This document shows, piece by piece, positions 22,206-30,777 of a stretch of 64,000 nucleotides of DNA. Made by a program: the position numbers and the translations under genes. The notes under the pieces were generated by a model. That model searched no databases. It saw only the letters and a program-made list of their open reading frames with translations, and was not told the DNA's origin. The DNA is from CAXXOK01 sp963675365 (GTDB taxonomy: Bacteria > Bacillota > Clostridia > Christensenellales > Aristaeellaceae), in the NCBI GenBank assembly GCA_963675365.2, contig CAXXVA010000002.1, positions 372,001 through 436,000 on the forward strand, written 5' to 3'. The first letter of the stretch is position 1. Each line of letters starts with the position of its first letter.

Positions 22206-22680
22206 TTTGCTGTGTATTTATCCTGGCATCGTGCCGGCGCTTTTCGTATTGACCATTGAAACCTTTGAATTATAAAGGTTTTGTTACTTTTTTATCCCGC
22301 GTTTAACGCGTTGAACGCGACCGCTGCTTCAAGCTGTATTTTTGCCAATTTTTCGGATTTCACCGCTTTTTTAAATATATCGTGACAATTACCGTGCACA
22401 TGAACGTTTAGTCGTCCAGGCCTACTGCGCCACGTTTTCACACCACCACAGTCCTCCGCTACGGCATAAAAATAGGCTCTTCGCCGCAGCCATTAAGCTA
22501 CGCTAAAGAGCCTACAAACCTATATAAACAGCGCTGTTCACGCCAATATCCCGGTCGACCCCACAACCGTCGCCGCCGTCCTGTTTTAGTTCATCTCATC
22601 CCACGATATCCCGATCTTTCCCGGCCATTCCCACCACATTTACTCGTGACACTTATTGTGAACCGTTACAATTATACAAC
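22206..22680. other. Non-coding prophage terminal region
   Basis: No gene is visible. The stretch holds the ACGCGTT tandem (22298-22319), a hairpin with arms AGGCTCTT / AAGAGCCT (about 22474-22512), and two direct repeats CGTGACAATTACCGTGCAC (22380-22399) and CGTGACACTTATTGTGAAC (22644-22663), alike at 15 of 19 positions. Repeated sites near the end are what a MuA-type transposase would bind. Read inward from 22681 the sequence starts TGTTGTATAATTG, fitting the TG that begins Mu-family ends, so the prophage end is proposed at about 22681. Confidence 0.45.
22298..22319. repeat. ACGCGTT-AACGCGTT tandem motif, copy 3
   Basis: CGCGTTTAACGCGTTGAACG at its core, a near match to those at 8302-8330 and 14002-14023, here in non-coding DNA near the proposed prophage end. 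Confidence 0.45.
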
Positions 22681-22735
22681 AAAATACCGCTCTTATACAG
22701 AACAACATATTATATCAACGCGGGGTATAATTGTG

Positions 22736-22775
22736 ATGAGCTCGGCGGGATTCGAACCCACGACCATTTGATTCG
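22736..22775 (-). pseudogene. 3' half of a tRNA-Arg(ACG) (attachment-site scar)
   Basis: The minus strand reads CTACGAA (anticodon loop, ACG), TCAAA, TGGTC, then GTGGG-TTCGAAT-CCCGC and CGAGCTC with A: anticodon 3' stem, variable loop, T arm and acceptor 3' strand of a tRNA-Arg. Upstream of the anticodon loop the sequence no longer matches a tRNA. Tyrosine recombinases commonly use this half as an attachment site, leaving such a copy at one end of an element. No intact tRNA-Arg is in the window. Confidence 0.75.
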
Positions 22776-23000
22776 TAGTTGTACTATAATATCTTTCTAT
22801 TAGCCCTGTGATACCCTCAACATACTTAACTTGAGGAAATCAGGCACCAATATCAATTTTTCCATCTCCAAATAACTGATTCAGGTTTTCATAGCTGATC
22901 TGCCCCGGGAAATTGTACAGTTGCAAAGGTAGTAAAGGGATACTATTGAGGTGCACCCCAATTTCTTAAAACCATAATGATATTCTATCGTTTTATGTTT
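22776..23000. other. Intergenic DNA with a possible gene remnant
   Basis: No intact gene. On the minus strand around 22840-22920 a short open stretch reads LYNFPGQISYENLNQLFGDG and then stops, with no start in reach; it looks like the end of a decayed gene. Nothing else is recognised. Confidence 0.35.
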
Positions 23001-23046
23001 CACTAAATGCAATTCTAGGCGAACAGTAGAATTGCATGCTTTAGTG
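23001..23046. other. Long imperfect inverted repeat
   Basis: CACTAAA-TGCAATTCTA and TAGAATTGCA-TGC-TTTAGTG flank a 9-nt loop, a ~17-bp stem with a small bulge and no U-run. It lies ~200 nt upstream of the beta-glucosidase gene; a regulatory hairpin, terminator or MITE remnant is possible. Confidence 0.5.
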
Positions 23047-23247
23047 CAGTCGCGAATATAGCGTCAGTCTCATATGGAGTGATATATAGTTGTCTGGCAC
23101 TTTCAGATGTGATGCATTTGTATAATTAGTTATTATTTATGATCGAATTTTATCGTTTTGTGTTACAATGAATAAAACCGGTTGCCGGAGACAAGATATT
23201 CAACGTTATATCAACGAATAACTAAATACATGAAAGGGAACGCTATT

Positions 23248-24588
23248 ATGAAATTCGACTTTCCGAAAGACTTCGCATGGGGAACTGCAACCGCATCCTA
23301 TCAGATCGAAGGCGCCGTAAAACAGGATGGAAGAGGCGAAACCATCTGGGACCGTTTTTGCCAAACACCAGGCAATATCCGTCATGGGGATACCGGCGAT
23401 ATTGCATGCGACCATTACAACCGTTATCGTGAAGATGTTGCGTTGATGAAGGAACTTGGACACACGTCCTACCGCTTTTCCGTGTGCTGGTCTCGCATTA
23501 TGCCGTCGGGGCGCGGAAAGATCAACGAATCGGGTATTCGCTTTTATGAAAACCTCGTGGACGAGTTACTGGCTAATGGCATCGAACCGTATTTAACAAT
23601 CTACCATTGGGATCTTCCTCAGGCCCTGCAGGATATCGGCGGGTGGCAGAATGAAGCAATGATCGTTTATTTTGAGGCGTATTGCCGTGTGCTATATGAG
23701 CGGTTGGGCGGAAAGGTGAAAAAATGGATCACCATTAACGAGCCGTTTTGCACGGCTTTCGTCGGCAATTATTTTGGTGAACATGCGCCGGGGATGCATG
23801 ACTTCAGCACGGCGCTGCGTGTATCTTATATCCTGCTGCAGGCACACGGTGCGGCTGTACGGCTGTTTCGGAAACTGGGCGTCAAAGGCGAGATCGGTAT
23901 TTCACTAAATGGAGCGCATACCAAGCCTTATTCCCAATCACCGCAGGATATACAAGCGGCGAGGCGGCAGGACGGCTTTGAGTTCCGGTGGTTCTTCGAT
24001 CCTGTACTCAAAGGCTCCTTTCCCCGCGATATGGTTCAATGGTATACGGATAAAGGCCTTTCACTTCCTCGGCTGGATGAAGAAGCATCGATCTGCGAAC
24101 CGTTGGATTTTATTGGTGTGAATTATTATGCCGTAAACTACATTCGTAATAATGGCGCGCGCTGGCCGCTGTGTTTGGAAAGCGCCACGATGGATCTGCC
24201 CAAGAGCGACAGGAACTGGAACATTGTTGCCGACGGATTGCGCGAATTGCTTTTACGCTTGAAGAATGAATACGGTGTGCAGAATGTATATATTACCGAA
24301 AACGGAGTAGCTTATAACGATGTGGTCGGCCTGGATGGTCAAATTATGGATTATAACCGTATCGACTATATCCGCCGTCATCTGATCGCGGCACACCAGG
24401 CGATGAACGAGGGTGTAAATCTCCGCGGGTATTTCGTCTGGTCATTGTATGACAACTTCGAGTGGGCGTACGGTCGGTATAGTCGCTTCGGTATTGTTTG
24501 GATGGATTTTGAAAACCAGAATCGCCATCCTAAACAAAGCGCGTACTGGTATAGGCAAACGATTAATGATAAGGGGTTCGACGCATAG
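23248..24588 (+). CDS. Beta-glucosidase, GH1
   Basis: A 446-residue glycoside hydrolase family 1 enzyme; the ATG at 23248 (MKFDFPKDFAWGTATASYQI) fits the usual GH1 start and has AAAGGGAACG upstream. The acid/base Glu is in KKWITINEPFC (~residue 170) and the nucleophile in VYITENGVAY (~residue 353). It would release glucose or a related sugar from beta-glycosides or 6-phospho-beta-glycosides in the cytoplasm. There is no signal peptide, which fits its place with an importer encoded at 28882-32577. Confidence 0.92.
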   Translation: MKFDFPKDFAWGTATASYQIEGAVKQDGRGETIWDRFCQTPGNIRHGDTGDIACDHYNRYREDVALMKELGHTSYRFSVCWSRIMPSGRGKINESGIRFYENLVDELLANGIEPYLTIYHWDLPQALQDIGGWQNEAMIVYFEAYCRVLYERLGGKVKKWITINEPFCTAFVGNYFGEHAPGMHDFSTALRVSYILLQAHGAAVRLFRKLGVKGEIGISLNGAHTKPYSQSPQDIQAARRQDGFEFRWFFDPVLKGSFPRDMVQWYTDKGLSLPRLDEEASICEPLDFIGVNYYAVNYIRNNGARWPLCLESATMDLPKSDRNWNIVADGLRELLLRLKNEYGVQNVYITENGVAYNDVVGLDGQIMDYNRIDYIRRHLIAAHQAMNEGVNLRGYFVWSLYDNFEWAYGRYSRFGIVWMDFENQNRHPKQSAYWYRQTINDKGFDA

Positions 24589-24692
24589 CCTTTTTGCTGT
24601 GGTAAACTCTGGTTTCTGTGCGGTGTTTACTGTTTGGCTTCACCCGCACCTATGTCAGGATCGCAAACGAAAACCGCAAGGAGGGATCCGCT

Positions 24693-26390
24693 ATGAAATT
24701 AAACAACTTGTCTTTGACGAAGCGACTGCTTCTGCTGTATATAGTAGGTCCGCTGCTGTTGTTTATCCTGTTTGGCGGAACCTCTTATTATTTTGTACGT
24801 ACGCTGTTGGACAACAACATGCAAGTCAGTATGCAAAGCGATTTGAAGCAGACACTGGAGGATTTTGAAAAAGCGCGCAAGAGTCTTCAGGCGATTACCG
24901 AGCAGTTTGCTCTGGGCAACAGCGCATACCTGCTGTCTGAGACCGAAGAGGAGACGCAGGCGTATGAGATCAGCACAATGATCCATAATATCAAAAACGA
25001 AATAGGGATCATTTCCTTCACCAACAGCGATCTGCGTCTGTTCGGATATTATGACACGGAACAGGATATGTTCTTATATGCCAATAATTCGTCCCAGACT
25101 GAAGCACTTATGCTTTCGCCTGTCCTCGCGCACGAAAACGAATTCACATATTATGGGCCAATGGTCAGCCAGCAGCGGTTCAGTGAGGATTTGGTGCTCG
25201 CCGTCACGCGGCGAGTACCTAACGTCCAGCTTCCCGTTGTTGTCTATGCGGAGATCCATATCCAGCCGAAGACTGATACGTTATTTCTGAACGACGCGCA
25301 GATTATTGTAATCAACAGTGAAGGTACGCCCGTATACAATACATTTGAGGATTCATCCGAATATGAACTGATCTATACGCAGGTCAATGATGCAACCCAA
25401 GGCACCACGCATGAAGCGCATTGGACAAAAGCCCAAAGCGCTGTGGGGTACTCGCTGGTGCTGAGTATCTCCAAGGCGGATTATAACCGCCGGCTTCGAA
25501 CATTTCTTATGCAAAGCGCCCTGATTTTAATGGGTCTATTTGCATTGCTTGCGCTAAGCGGTTTTTTGGTTTGGAAAACAGCCGTTCAACCCATCAATCG
25601 CTTTAAGCGAGAAATACAGCTGATCCGTACCGGGGATATTACACATACCGAGATTACGCAAAAGATCAATATCCGGGAGTATAATGCGCTGCTGGAAGAG
25701 TTTATGTTGATGAAGGGTAGTATCCGAACACTTCTTCACCAGGCGAAGGTGGACGAGCGCGAGCGTGCCCGCCTGGAATATGAACGGCTCTTGTACCAAA
25801 TTAATCCGCACTTCCTAATGAATACGCTGGATACGATTCACTGGCTGGCTGTGTCAAAAGGCGTTGACGATATAGACAAAGTTGCATTGGCCATGAACAA
25901 GTTGCTGCACTATAATTTAAAGAGCGAGGGAGTTATGTCGCCTCTGCGGGATGAACTGGCCGTTGTGGGGCAATATGTAACACTGCAGCAGACGCGTTTT
26001 GATTTTACATATGTTCTCGATTTGAAAGACGAACGCATGCTGGATGCGCTTGTTCCACGTTTCATCCTGCAGCCGCTGGTGGAGAACGCAATCTACCACG
26101 GCCTTGGCGAGCAGGGGAAGCTGACGGTCGGGATATCCCGTTCGAGGAAGGAGTTGTATATATTTGTTGCCGATAATGGCCGAGGGATGACCGAAGCCGA
26201 ACAAATGCGTTTGCAGGATGCCTCACGCCGCTTCTATAGCAGCGGAGAAATGGGAATCGGTTTGAGCTATGTAAAGCATGTACTGAATGAGAAATTTGCT
26301 GGAGATGCACTTTTTAAAATCAACAGTAAAATCGGCGAAGGTACAACTATCACACTGCATATTCCTTTGCCGGGAGAAATGCAAAAATGA
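24693..26390 (+). CDS. Sensor histidine kinase, YesM type
   Basis: A 565-residue membrane kinase; start at ATG 24693 (MKLNNLSLTKRLLLLYIVGP) with AAGGAGGGATCCGCT upstream. TM1 is at ~13-38, an outside sensor domain of ~240 residues follows, TM2 at ~275-298 (LILMGLFALLALSGFLVW), then HAMP. The kinase part is of the YesM/LytS class: phospho-acceptor His in LLYQINPHFLMNTLDTIHW, then RFILQPLVENAIYHG and DNGRGM, GIGLSYVK. It overlaps the YesN-type regulator by 4 nt; together they probably sense the sugar and switch on the importer. Confidence 0.9.
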   Translation: MKLNNLSLTKRLLLLYIVGPLLLFILFGGTSYYFVRTLLDNNMQVSMQSDLKQTLEDFEKARKSLQAITEQFALGNSAYLLSETEEETQAYEISTMIHNIKNEIGIISFTNSDLRLFGYYDTEQDMFLYANNSSQTEALMLSPVLAHENEFTYYGPMVSQQRFSEDLVLAVTRRVPNVQLPVVVYAEIHIQPKTDTLFLNDAQIIVINSEGTPVYNTFEDSSEYELIYTQVNDATQGTTHEAHWTKAQSAVGYSLVLSISKADYNRRLRTFLMQSALILMGLFALLALSGFLVWKTAVQPINRFKREIQLIRTGDITHTEITQKINIREYNALLEEFMLMKGSIRTLLHQAKVDERERARLEYERLLYQINPHFLMNTLDTIHWLAVSKGVDDIDKVALAMNKLLHYNLKSEGVMSPLRDELAVVGQYVTLQQTRFDFTYVLDLKDERMLDALVPRFILQPLVENAIYHGLGEQGKLTVGISRSRKELYIFVADNGRGMTEAEQMRLQDASRRFYSSGEMGIGLSYVKHVLNEKFAGDALFKINSKIGEGTTITLHIPLPGEMQK

Positions 26391-27754
26391 TTCGTATAAT
26401 GATTGTTGAGGATGATAAATTGGCGCGGCAGGGTCTTATGAAGGTTTTGCCCTGGGCTAAACATGATATGATCGTTGTTGCTGATGTGGCTGACGGGTAT
26501 ACGGCGCTGCGCACACTGGCTGATACGGCAATCGACCTTGTGCTCAGCGACTATTCCATGCCTGGTATGACCGGCATTGATTTATTCAACCAAGTACGGG
26601 TAAAATACCCGCATGTCCGTTTTGCCCTCATCACGATGTATGAGACGTTCGATATTGTACAGCAAGCACTCCGGCTTGGTGCTTTGGATTATATCTCAAA
26701 AGTTCAGCTGGATGCGGATAATTATGATAATATCCTTTCCAATCTGCGGCAGGCGTATGAGGGCAAGCGCGCTGTACAGCCAGCATCCCAGGATTCGGAT
26801 CTGTTTGCATTCGGAGACTGCTGTTATGCGTTTTTCAATAGCGGACAGATTGAGCCGATGGATCCGGCCAATGTCATGCGGCAGAGCGGGTATGCTATGC
26901 AAGAGATCGGACACGGTATCTATGTTTGCATCACACCAAAGCTGCCAACGCTTCCACAGTCAAAGGAAACATGGGTCGTCATGTGCATTACAGAGTTGCA
27001 AAACCAGAAAAAACTGACTCTGTTTCATCTACTGAGACGGTATTACCGGAACAACCTGTTTTATAATTTCCGCTCTCTAGAGATGACCTACTTTGCGCTG
27101 GAAACTGAAGTCGCGGGTATTCTACCGGTCACGCAGGCGGCCATCAAGCGAATTGAGGAACAATGGCTCAGTTTCCTGTGGTTGTATGAAGCCCCACTGT
27201 TTGAAACGATTCTTGGGGATCTCCTGCATGCCCGCCTGTCTTTTAGTCGGTTGCTGAGTATGCTGGTGCGGCTGGAGGATGCCTGGCAGCGCATTTTCTG
27301 TGCCATTTTCCCGTCTGTAAATTTCGCACTTCCGCAAACGATAGGAAGTTGGAACGATGTGGAGAGACTGCTGCGCGACTTGTATATGGCGGTGCAAGAC
27401 TCTACGCTTAACAATGCGGCCAGCAAAGATATCCTGCATGGAGTTACCGAGGCGATCCGCATTATACACAGCGAGCTGCAGCGTCCGCTGCACGTGGCTG
27501 ACGTAGCGGCACGTGTCAACTTTAGTCGCAGCTATTTCTCCACCAGCTTCAAGCGGATTACAGGGCTTTCGTTTAATGCCTTTTTACGAAAAGAACGTGT
27601 GGAGCGTGCCAAGAAGTATTTGGCGAGCACGGATGTTCCCGTGCAGATCGTTGCAGAAGAAACAGGATATCCTGATGAAAAATATTTTTTTCGTGTGTTT
27701 AAAAATGAAACGGGTATACAGCCCGGGCAGTATAGACGAAAATACAGACATTGA
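26387..27754 (+). CDS. AraC-type response regulator, YesN type
   Basis: A 455-residue regulator with an N-terminal receiver (MIRIMIVEDDKLARQGLMK; phospho-acceptor Asp in DLVLSDYSMPGMTG; Lys in YISKVQ), a long middle region of ~230 residues, and a C-terminal AraC DNA-binding domain (LHVADVAARVNFSRSYFSTS, VAEETGYPDEKYFFRVFKN). Such YesM/YesN pairs typically regulate neighbouring sugar ABC importers. It is translationally coupled to the kinase by an ATGA overlap. Confidence 0.9.
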   Translation: MIRIMIVEDDKLARQGLMKVLPWAKHDMIVVADVADGYTALRTLADTAIDLVLSDYSMPGMTGIDLFNQVRVKYPHVRFALITMYETFDIVQQALRLGALDYISKVQLDADNYDNILSNLRQAYEGKRAVQPASQDSDLFAFGDCCYAFFNSGQIEPMDPANVMRQSGYAMQEIGHGIYVCITPKLPTLPQSKETWVVMCITELQNQKKLTLFHLLRRYYRNNLFYNFRSLEMTYFALETEVAGILPVTQAAIKRIEEQWLSFLWLYEAPLFETILGDLLHARLSFSRLLSMLVRLEDAWQRIFCAIFPSVNFALPQTIGSWNDVERLLRDLYMAVQDSTLNNAASKDILHGVTEAIRIIHSELQRPLHVADVAARVNFSRSYFSTSFKRITGLSFNAFLRKERVERAKKYLASTDVPVQIVAEETGYPDEKYFFRVFKNETGIQPGQYRRKYRH

Positions 27755-27779
27755 TCGGATGGTGGAATTATTTCACCTG

Positions 27780-27832
27780 AGGTGGATATTTGTTTTCGCC
27801 ATTTGGCTTGCAAGACAAATGTCCACTTTTAA
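27780..27832 (+). terminator. Hairpin after the regulator gene
   Basis: AGGTGGATATTTGT and ACAAATGTCCACTT form an imperfect stem around a 20-nt loop, followed by TTTTAACG. It could be a terminator or an operator before the VOC genes. Confidence 0.45.
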
Positions 27833-27923
27833 CGATCGCCCTGTCGGTAGTATTCTGTATGGTTTTCTTTATACTACAAGATGAAATCTGCGTTTTTCCG
27901 ACGGTTAAATTAGGAGATGACAA

Positions 27924-28403
27924 ATGCACAAAATCGATAATACCCATATCATGCAAATCGCTGTTATTGTTAAGGATATTCGTCAAGCTGCGGAATATTA
28001 CGCGAAGCTTTTTCAAATGCCTATGCCCAAAATTGAGGATGTGCCACCGGTTTGGGAGGTTCCGGTTTTTTATCATGGAGAGCGGACGAATTCACGCGCT
28101 AAAATCTGCTGTTTTGACATGGGAAATATCATTCTGGAGCTAACCGAGCCGGATGATACGCCTAGCGGATGGAAGGAATTCATGCAAAAACATGGGCAGG
28201 GAGTGCATCACATCGGCATTCAAGTGAAAAATCGATATGATGCGCTGAAAGCGCTTGAGGATATTGGATGCCAGGTGAATCATGTCGGGTACTATCCGAC
28301 GGGCAGCTATACGTTCGTAGACAGCATGGATCAGCTGGGAGTTAATATCAACATTAAACACGGCGGCGAGGACAACAGCGACAAACTCATCAAGGAGGAT
28401 TGA
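27924..28403 (+). CDS. VOC (glyoxalase/epimerase fold) protein 1
   Basis: A 159-residue VOC protein with two beta-alpha-beta-beta-beta modules: IMQIAVIVKDIRQAAEYYAK, DMGNIILELTEPDD, GQGVHHIGIQVKNRYDALK, YTFVDSMDQLGVNINI. Ligand candidates are the Glu in LELTE and His in VHHIG. The usual first His position is taken by Gln (MQIAV) and the last Glu is absent, so metal binding may differ from classical glyoxalases. It is followed 3 nt later by a second VOC gene. Substrate unknown; an epimerase or lyase step on the imported sugar is inferred. Confidence 0.75.
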   Translation: MHKIDNTHIMQIAVIVKDIRQAAEYYAKLFQMPMPKIEDVPPVWEVPVFYHGERTNSRAKICCFDMGNIILELTEPDDTPSGWKEFMQKHGQGVHHIGIQVKNRYDALKALEDIGCQVNHVGYYPTGSYTFVDSMDQLGVNINIKHGGEDNSDKLIKED

Positions 28404-28406
28404 CCG

Positions 28407-28856
28407 ATGGATGCTATTCTTCACTCTCGAAAGGTGCTGCAGGTAGCGATGCTTGTTAAAGATATTGAAGCAAGCGCGCGTAAATACGCGGCGTTGTTCG
28501 GCATGCCGATGCCGGATATTCTCGAATCGGGCGATTACGAATCCACGAAAACCGAGTACCACGGAAGGCCGACGGATGCCCGGTGTAAAATGGCGTTTTT
28601 TAATTTGGAAAATGTGCAGCTTGAGCTTATCGAACCTGATGATAACGATTCCAACTGGCGCGATACGCTCAATGAGAACGGCGAAGGATTTCACCACGTT
28701 GCCTTTGAGATTAAAGGCATGCGTGAACAGATAGACCGGTTTTCTAAAAATGGTGTTGCGCTGATACAAAAAGGGGAGTATCACGGAGGGCGGTATGCCT
28801 TCATGGATACGACACCACAGTATCATATGATGTTGGAATTGTTGGAAAATGACTAA
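28407..28856 (+). CDS. VOC (glyoxalase/epimerase fold) protein 2
   Basis: A 149-residue paralogue of the preceding protein: VLQVAMLVKDIEASARKYAA, NLENVQLELIEPDD, EGFHHVAFEIKGMREQ, YHMMLELLEND. It keeps the last Glu (LELLE), which protein 1 lacks, while the first His is again Gln. The stop is close to the start of the binding protein gene, with AAAAGGAGTGG between. Two adjacent divergent VOC genes hint at a heterodimer or two linked steps; this is an inference. Confidence 0.75.
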   Translation: MDAILHSRKVLQVAMLVKDIEASARKYAALFGMPMPDILESGDYESTKTEYHGRPTDARCKMAFFNLENVQLELIEPDDNDSNWRDTLNENGEGFHHVAFEIKGMREQIDRFSKNGVALIQKGEYHGGRYAFMDTTPQYHMMLELLEND

Positions 28857-28881
28857 CAAAATAAGAAAAGGAGTGGAAACC

Positions 28882-30549
28882 ATGAAACGAAACCGTATCA
28901 TCTCTTTGGTGCTCTTCATGCTGATGCTGCTTGTTCTAGCACCTGCCACTGGTTTGGCGGAAGATCAGAGCGGTAACGATCCGTTCGGTGCTTACGAGGA
29001 GCCCATCACGCTGACAGTCGGCTTGGAGGTGGATCCTAACGAGGAATGGCCGGAGGGAGATTCTCCGTCTGACAACCAGTATACCCGCTACATTGAAGAA
29101 CAACTTAATGTCATCGTGGATGTAGTGTGGACTGCGTCCTCTTCGGATTACGACCAGAAGGTTAACCTTGCCATCTCCAGCAATTCATTGCCGGACCTGT
29201 TGGTTGTAAACGACACGCAATTCAATCAGATGGTAAAATCCGACCAGTTAGCCGACCTGACGGAAGCCTTCGCTAATTACGCGTCGCCTACAATGATGAA
29301 AATGCTGGAGTCCAGTAAAAACCTCGCGATTCAAAACGTAACGTTTAACGACAAAATGTATGCCCTTACGTCTGTCTCCGACGGCGACTGGGAAATGGTT
29401 TGGATCCGCAAGGACTGGATGGATGCCTTGGGACTTGAAGCGCCTAAGACGCTTGCCGACTTGAAAGCAATTGCCAAAGCTTTCGTAGAACAAGATCCGG
29501 GTGGAAACGGCGAAGGTCGTACCATTGGCTTTGCCGGGCCCGAAAATGGCGGTGCCCTCTATTCGACTTTCTTGACCTCCGGAACTAACCTGTATGGTTT
29601 TGATCCGCTTTTCTCCGCTTTCAGCTCCTATCCGGGCTGGTGGGTGAATGGCGAGGATGGGAACGTCATATACGGCTCGATCACCGCGGAAACGCGCGCC
29701 GCGCTTGAAGAACTGGCCGATTGGTATGCCCAGGGCCTAATCGACCCTGAGATGGGGATTCGTCAAAACGCGGCGGAACCGATCATCAATGGTCGCGCGG
29801 GTATCTTCAGCGGCGGTTGGTGGATGGGTTATGCGGCCCTGCCGGATGTGATCGCAAACAATTCTGACGCGAACTTCCAGTGCTATACTATTCCAATCAA
29901 TGAGGATTCCGGTGTTTATGAACCGCGTGCCAGCTCTGCGTCCTATATGTACGCGGTTATTCGCAAGGGATATGAGCATCCTGAAGTTCTGATCAAGCTG
30001 AACAACTTGTTGATTCGAGATGAATCGACATTTGATACAAGCAAAGGTGGCATCGGTAACTATCCCGGACGTATCGCGATGGGTATGCTGGATGAAAGCA
30101 GCGTAACTGTGCAGGCACTGCGTGACGTGCTTGCTGGTAACAAAACTATCAGCGATTTCTCCGAAGAGGATTTCTCCTTTTACAAATTGCTTCGTAACGA
30201 TCTGGAAACAATCAAAACTGTGAAGCTGGAACCGGTAACCGATATGGATATCAGTGCTTGGAATCCTCAGGCGAACATCAGCGCTTGGTCTCGTTGCTAT
30301 TCACTGATGGTCGGCTGGGCGCCTCTGATGGATAATGAGATCATGCCGGTATATAGCCAAACCTATTCCACGACACCTACAGTTGAGCGTCGTTGGGCGA
30401 ACCTGAAGAAGCTGGAAGATGAAACTTTTATGAAGATTATCATGAATCAGGAACCGATCGAATCGTTCGACCAGTTTGTTCAAGACTGGAAAGCGCAAGG
30501 CGGCGATACGATTACAGCTGAGGTCCAGGAATTCGTCAACAGCAAATGA
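28882..30549 (+). CDS. ABC sugar importer, solute-binding protein
   Basis: A 555-residue binding protein from ATG 28882 (MKRNRIISLVLFMLMLLVLA), preceded by AAAAGGAGTGGAAACC. A signal peptide (residues 1-~28, ending PATGLAEDQ) lacks a lipobox Cys, which is unusual for a Gram-positive binding protein but seen in this lineage. The length and features such as YTRYIEEQLNVIVDV, DLTEAFANYASPTMM and VWIRKDWMDALGLEAPKTLA are those of the LplA/YtcQ-type family-1 proteins. It works with the permeases at 30778-32577. Confidence 0.9.
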   Translation: MKRNRIISLVLFMLMLLVLAPATGLAEDQSGNDPFGAYEEPITLTVGLEVDPNEEWPEGDSPSDNQYTRYIEEQLNVIVDVVWTASSSDYDQKVNLAISSNSLPDLLVVNDTQFNQMVKSDQLADLTEAFANYASPTMMKMLESSKNLAIQNVTFNDKMYALTSVSDGDWEMVWIRKDWMDALGLEAPKTLADLKAIAKAFVEQDPGGNGEGRTIGFAGPENGGALYSTFLTSGTNLYGFDPLFSAFSSYPGWWVNGEDGNVIYGSITAETRAALEELADWYAQGLIDPEMGIRQNAAEPIINGRAGIFSGGWWMGYAALPDVIANNSDANFQCYTIPINEDSGVYEPRASSASYMYAVIRKGYEHPEVLIKLNNLLIRDESTFDTSKGGIGNYPGRIAMGMLDESSVTVQALRDVLAGNKTISDFSEEDFSFYKLLRNDLETIKTVKLEPVTDMDISAWNPQANISAWSRCYSLMVGWAPLMDNEIMPVYSQTYSTTPTVERRWANLKKLEDETFMKIIMNQEPIESFDQFVQDWKAQGGDTITAEVQEFVNSK

Positions 30550-30584
30550 TGACCTTTGAAAACTAAGAATCCTCTGAAAACAAA

Positions 30585-30625
30585 TAGGTTCAGCCTGAAA
30601 CCCTTGGGATTTCAGGCTGAACCTA
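30585..30625 (+). promoter_or_regulatory. Long intercistronic hairpin after binding-protein gene
   Basis: A perfect 16-bp stem, TAGGTTCAGCCTGAAA / TTTCAGGCTGAACCTA, with a 9-nt loop that can pair CCC/GGG. There is no U-run, so it is more likely an mRNA stabiliser or partial terminator that sets binding protein above permease levels. Confidence 0.75.
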
Positions 30626-30777
30626 ACCTCGGGGAAGTTCACGCTGTGCCCGTCTGCCGGCTGCCAAGGCGGATTTGCTGCTGGGCACGCGTAATTTACA
30701 GTCGATTTATATAATTGCATCCACTGTGTGGCGATCTGTAGGATGGCCTGCGGTTTGTTTCGGGAATAGGAGACGTA

